From contig NZ_QLLY01000027.1 of the NCBI RefSeq assembly GCF_003259365.1, positions 34,189 through 98,188 of the forward strand: a stretch of DNA of 64,000 nt, given 5' to 3'. The position numbers were made by a program, and so were the translations under genes. This document shows, in pieces, positions 61,345 through 64,000 of this stretch; the first letter of the stretch is position 1; each line of letters starts with the position of its first letter. The DNA is from Streptomyces sp. PsTaAH-137. GTDB taxonomy: Bacteria; Actinomycetota; Actinomycetes; Streptomycetales; Streptomycetaceae. The notes under the pieces were generated by a model. That model was not told the origin of the DNA. It saw nothing but the letters and a program-made list of their open reading frames with translations, and ran no database searches.

Positions 61345-61902
61345 GTGATCGAAGAGACCCTCCTCGAGGCCGAGGAGAAGATGGAGAAGGCCGTCGTGGT
61401 CGCCAAGGAGGACTTCGCCGCGATCCGCACCGGCCGTGCGCACCCGGCGATGTTCAACAAGATCGTGGCCGACTACTACGGCGCGCTGACGCCGATCAAC
61501 CAGCTGGCCTCCTTCTCGGTGCCGGAGCCGCGGATGGCCGTGGTGACCCCGTTCGACAAGAGCGCCCTGCGCAACATCGAGCAGGCGATCCGTGACTCGG
61601 ACCTGGGCGTCAACCCGAGCAACGACGGCAACATCATTCGTGTGACGTTCCCCGAGCTCACCGAGGAGCGCCGCCGCGACTACATCAAGGTCGCCAAGGG
61701 CAAGGCGGAGGACAGCAAGGTGTCCATCCGTTCCGTCCGCCGCAAGGCCAAGGAAGCCATCGACAAGGCGATCAAGGACGGCGAGATCGGCGAGGACGAG
61801 GGTCGTCGCGGCGAGAAGGAGCTGGACGACACCACCGCCAAGTACGTGGCCCAGGTGGACGAGCTGCTCAAGCACAAGGAAGCCGAGCTGCTCGAAGTCT
61901 GA
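61345..61902 (+). CDS. frr: ribosome recycling factor
   Basis: 185 aa, exactly the size of the S. coelicolor protein as recalled. VIEETLLEAEEKMEKAV, RTGRAHPAMFNKI, PNSDGNIIR-equivalent PSNDGNIIRVTFPELTEERR. With EF-G it splits the post-termination ribosome. Two adjacent GTG codons (61342, 61345) could serve; the second gives the family N-terminus. Confidence 0.97.
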   Translation: MIEETLLEAEEKMEKAVVVAKEDFAAIRTGRAHPAMFNKIVADYYGALTPINQLASFSVPEPRMAVVTPFDKSALRNIEQAIRDSDLGVNPSNDGNIIRVTFPELTEERRRDYIKVAKGKAEDSKVSIRSVRRKAKEAIDKAIKDGEIGEDEGRRGEKELDDTTAKYVAQVDELLKHKEAELLEV

Positions 61903-61933
61903 GCCGAGCGGAACATCGAGGTTCGAGGAATCC

Positions 61934-63139
61934 GTGAACGACTCTTCCTGGGGGGCGCCGCAGACCGGGCCCGGGTACTGGGGGCCCGCTGATCAGGATC
62001 GCGGCCCGGCAGGTCCCGCGTACGGTCAGGGCCCCTCGTACGACCAGGGACACGCTCCGGCGGGTCCCGCGTACGAACGGCACGCGGTTGAGGAGACTCG
62101 GCCCATGCCCATCGTGCCCGATATGCCCGACGTGCCCGCCGGTGGCGGTGACCACCAGGACGACCGGGGGGCTGCTCGGCTGAGCGGTCCCCTGTTCCGC
62201 GACGAGGCGACCCCGCAGGCCGAGCGGCCGGCGCCGTCGTCGCAGACCCCGCAGGAGCCCATGACCGGCGCAGCACCTCACTCGCAGTCCGAGCCGGAGC
62301 CGCAGCCGCAGCCTCAGCAGAAGAAGAGCGCGGGGCGGGATCTCGGCGCGGCCATAGGGGTCGGCGTCGGGCTCGGTGCCGTGATCATCGCGTCGCTGTT
62401 CATCGTCAAAGCGGTGTTCGTCGGCGTGATAGCGGTCGCCGTCGTGGTGGGCCTGTGGGAGCTCACCTCGCGTCTCGACGAGCGCAAGGGCATCAAGGCG
62501 CCGCTCGTGCCGCTGGCGGTCGGCGGCGCGGCGATGGTCGTCGCCGGGTACGTGCGCGGGCCCGAGGGCGCGTGGGTGGCGATGGCGCTGACCGCGCTCG
62601 CGGTCCTGGTGTGGCGGATGACCGAGCCGCCCGACGGTTATCTGAAGGACGTGACGGCCGGGGTCTTCGCCGCCTTCTACGTCCCCTTCCTCGCGACGTT
62701 CGTGGCGATGATGCTCACCGCGGACGACGGGGCCTGGCGGGTCCTGACCTTCCTGATCCTGACGGTGGTCAGCGACACCGGCGCGTACGCGATCGGCTGG
62801 CGCTTCGGCAAGCACAAGCTGGCACCGCGCATCAGCCCCGGAAAGACCCGCGAGGGGCTCTTCGGCGCGGTGCTGTTCGCGATGGTGGCCGGCGTCCTGT
62901 GCATGCAGTTCCTGATCGACGACGGGACCTGGTGGCAGGGCCTGGTGATCGGCGCCTGCGTCGCGGCCAGCGCGACCCTGGGCGACCTCGGCGAGTCCAT
63001 GATCAAGCGCGACCTCGGCATCAAGGACATGGGAACCCTGCTGCCGGGCCACGGCGGCATCATGGACCGCCTCGACTCCCTGCTGCCGACGGCGCCGGTG
63101 GTGTGGCTGCTGCTGGTGCTGTTCGTCGGTTCGGCCTGA
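61934..63139 (+). CDS. cdsA: phosphatidate cytidylyltransferase
   Basis: 401 aa. The N-terminal ~135 residues are disordered, Pro/Gln/Gly-rich and cytoplasmic. Eight or so membrane helices follow, with SDTGAYAIGWRFGKHKLAP and the CDS signature MIKRDLGIKDMGTLLPGHGG continuing IMDRLD. It makes CDP-diacylglycerol for phospholipid synthesis. GTG start 31 bp after frr. Confidence 0.95.
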   Translation: MNDSSWGAPQTGPGYWGPADQDRGPAGPAYGQGPSYDQGHAPAGPAYERHAVEETRPMPIVPDMPDVPAGGGDHQDDRGAARLSGPLFRDEATPQAERPAPSSQTPQEPMTGAAPHSQSEPEPQPQPQQKKSAGRDLGAAIGVGVGLGAVIIASLFIVKAVFVGVIAVAVVVGLWELTSRLDERKGIKAPLVPLAVGGAAMVVAGYVRGPEGAWVAMALTALAVLVWRMTEPPDGYLKDVTAGVFAAFYVPFLATFVAMMLTADDGAWRVLTFLILTVVSDTGAYAIGWRFGKHKLAPRISPGKTREGLFGAVLFAMVAGVLCMQFLIDDGTWWQGLVIGACVAASATLGDLGESMIKRDLGIKDMGTLLPGHGGIMDRLDSLLPTAPVVWLLLVLFVGSA

Positions 63140-63244
63140 GCCGAGCGAGCTGTTCGAGGGGGCGGGCGCCTGCGGGACGCCCGCCCTGTCGGCGTCACCA
63201 CCGATGAATCCGCAGATCACTTCACATCACCGCCGGGAGAACCC

Positions 63245-63460
63245 GTGACCGACAGCAAGAACATCAACAACCCCGTGGGCCAGGGCGGCGGCCAGCGCAA
63301 GAAGCAGTCGCGCGCCGAACGGCAGAACCACGGACCGCACCGCAACCTCGACCGCCGGCGCGCGGCCGACCAGAAGGCCGAGCTGCTGCGCAAGATGCGC
63401 GAGAAGACCGGCGCGGCCGAGGCCACCGGGCAGTCGGACGACGACACCGCGCAGAGCTGA
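63245..63460 (+). CDS. small basic hydrophilic protein (DUF6243-like)
   Basis: 71 aa. Start VTDSKNINNPVGQGGGQRKK, then RAERQNHGPHRNLDRRRA and an acidic tail. Rich in Arg, Gln and Asn, with no membrane or catalytic motif. Similar small proteins occur at the same place in other Streptomyces; the DUF6243 assignment is from memory. GTG start with CGGGAGA upstream. Confidence 0.75.
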   Translation: MTDSKNINNPVGQGGGQRKKQSRAERQNHGPHRNLDRRRAADQKAELLRKMREKTGAAEATGQSDDDTAQS

Positions 63461-63492
63461 CGCACCACCGCCGCGAGGCGGCACCGCGCGGG

Positions 63493-63529
63493 GCAGGGCC
63501 CGGACCACGACGCGTGGTCCGGGCCCTGC
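63493..63529. terminator. strong terminator after the small basic gene
   Basis: GCAGGGCCCGGACCAC (63493-63508) and its exact complement (63514-63529) around GACGC. Ends the pyrH-frr-cdsA side of the cluster. Confidence 0.85.
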
Positions 63530-63645
63530 TGCCGTCCCTGGGCCGTCCGACGCCGCTCGACGGTCACTGACGGCGACCGTCGGTGACAGAGTCCCAGGGG
63601 GACGAACCCAGGTCACCGCCATTTGTCTGCGACACTGGTACAGCC

Positions 63646-63654
63646 ATGCCTAAG
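63646..63654 (+). pseudogene. rlmN: probable 5' stub of rlmN, cut by an IS
   Basis: ATGCCTAAG begins at 63646 after GGTACAGCC. rlmN, the gene expected after cdsA and this small protein in Streptomyces, begins with Met-Pro-Lys in an almost identical context as I recall. Here the next codons (ACG CCA TTT CAG TTG GCG TGA) belong to the insertion sequence, leaving a 9-codon peptide. If right, the 23S rRNA/tRNA A2503/A37 methylase is disrupted. Confidence 0.5.
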
Positions 63655-64000
63655 ACGCCATTTCAGTTGGCGTGATCTTGCGGCAGGCTGGGGTGATGGC
63701 TGCTGCGCTTGTCGAACGGTTGGCGCCGGATGATCTGTGGGAGTTGTTCCAACGGGTGGTCCCGCCGGCCCCGGAGCGCCCGAAAGGCGGAGGACATCGT
63801 CGCCGAGGAGACCGCGAGGTGCTGGCCGCGATCATCTTCGTGGCCACCTCGGGGTGCACCTGGAACCAACTGCCTCCCGGCTTCGGCCTGTCGGGTGTGA
63901 CCGCCTTTCGCCGGTTCACTGTGTGGACCGAGGCTCGCGTGTGGGCCAAGCTTCATCGCTTGGTCCTGGACGAACTGGGTGCTCAGGGCGGACTCGACTG
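63655..64000 (+). mobile_element. IS5-family insertion sequence (left part)
   Basis: The element begins at or just before 63655 and runs off the window. Its left end contains CGCCA-TTTCAGT-TGGCG, an internal inverted repeat. CTAA/TAAG at 63650-63654 could be the target duplication, fitting the short CTAG/TTAA-type targets of the IS5 group. The exact boundary and the right end cannot be seen. Confidence 0.8.
63696..64000 (+). CDS. IS5-family transposase, N-terminal part
   Basis: 101 codons, open to the window end. MAAALVERLAPDDLWELFQR, GDREVLAAIIFVATSGCTWN, QLPPGFGLSGVTAFRRF and RVWAKLHRLVLDELGAQGG form the DUF4096/IS5 N-terminal region that precedes the DDE catalytic core. The core lies beyond the window, so completeness is unknown. 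Confidence 0.9.
   Translation, partial: MAAALVERLAPDDLWELFQRVVPPAPERPKGGGHRRRGDREVLAAIIFVATSGCTWNQLPPGFGLSGVTAFRRFTVWTEARVWAKLHRLVLDELGAQGGLD

Overview
This window is a piece of the core chromosome of a Streptomyces (or very close actinomycete). The GC content is very high. GTG starts and ATGA overlaps are common. Developmental genes found only in this group (whiG, nsdA), the sipWXYZ signal-peptidase cluster and the rnc/absB neighbourhood are all present. From memory, gene order follows the Streptomyces coelicolor stretch rpmB-recG-rnc-smc-glcP-ftsY-nsdA-amtB-ffh-rpsP-sip-whiG-rpsB-cdsA, with a few insertions. No tRNA, rRNA, CRISPR array or biosynthetic gene cluster was seen.

Layout. 1-3.4 kb: a phased 7-bp tandem repeat, then a large AfsR/SARP-like regulator on the minus strand. 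3.4-14.9 kb: rpmB, a DAK2/DegV-like protein, a minus-strand pair encoding a 909-aa TPR protein and a divergent Hsp90, then recG-rsmD-coaD and a coiled-coil protein interrupted by an in-frame amber codon. 15-20.4 kb: DUF177-rpmF-rnc-mutM, an HxlR regulator, an exported CAP protein, acylphosphatase and a small coiled-coil protein. 20.6-30 kb: smc, glucose permease, an NCS1 permease with a luciferase-like monooxygenase, and ftsY. 30-39 kb: an orphan Prim-Pol-like protein, nsdA, the nitrogen operon amtB-glnK-glnD behind GlnR-like boxes, and ffh. 39-44.5 kb: a second-type ftsH, a methyltransferase, a short archaeal/eukaryote-type prolyl-tRNA synthetase and a SprT-like metalloprotease. 44.7-51.8 kb: rpsP-khpA-rimM-trmD-rplS, four type I signal peptidases, a Nudix hydrolase and a DUF2469 protein. 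51.9-57 kb: yraN-yifB-dprA, whiG and a TetR regulator. 57-63.5 kb: an M23 peptidase whose tail is made of a degenerate 45-bp repeat, then rpsB-tsf-pyrH-frr-cdsA and a small basic protein. 63.6 kb to the end: an IS5-family element that appears to have landed three codons into rlmN.

Much of the content is one long export and translation neighbourhood: SRP (ffh, ftsY), membrane quality control (ftsH), signal peptidases, ribosomal proteins and their modification factors (rimM, trmD), and translation factors. Chromosome-handling genes (smc, recG, dprA, mutM) and developmental regulators (nsdA, whiG) are interleaved.

The least explained element is the translationally coupled Hsp90-TPR pair, inserted head-on between DAK2 and recG. 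The Hsp90 keeps its ATPase residues but has a divergent C-terminus. The partner is an all-helical repeat protein, so the pair is a candidate dedicated bacterial Hsp90/co-chaperone system. Other points to check are the amber codon, the broken rlmN, the heptamer array, and operator-like inverted and direct repeats upstream of hsp90, hxlR, rpmB and nsdA.
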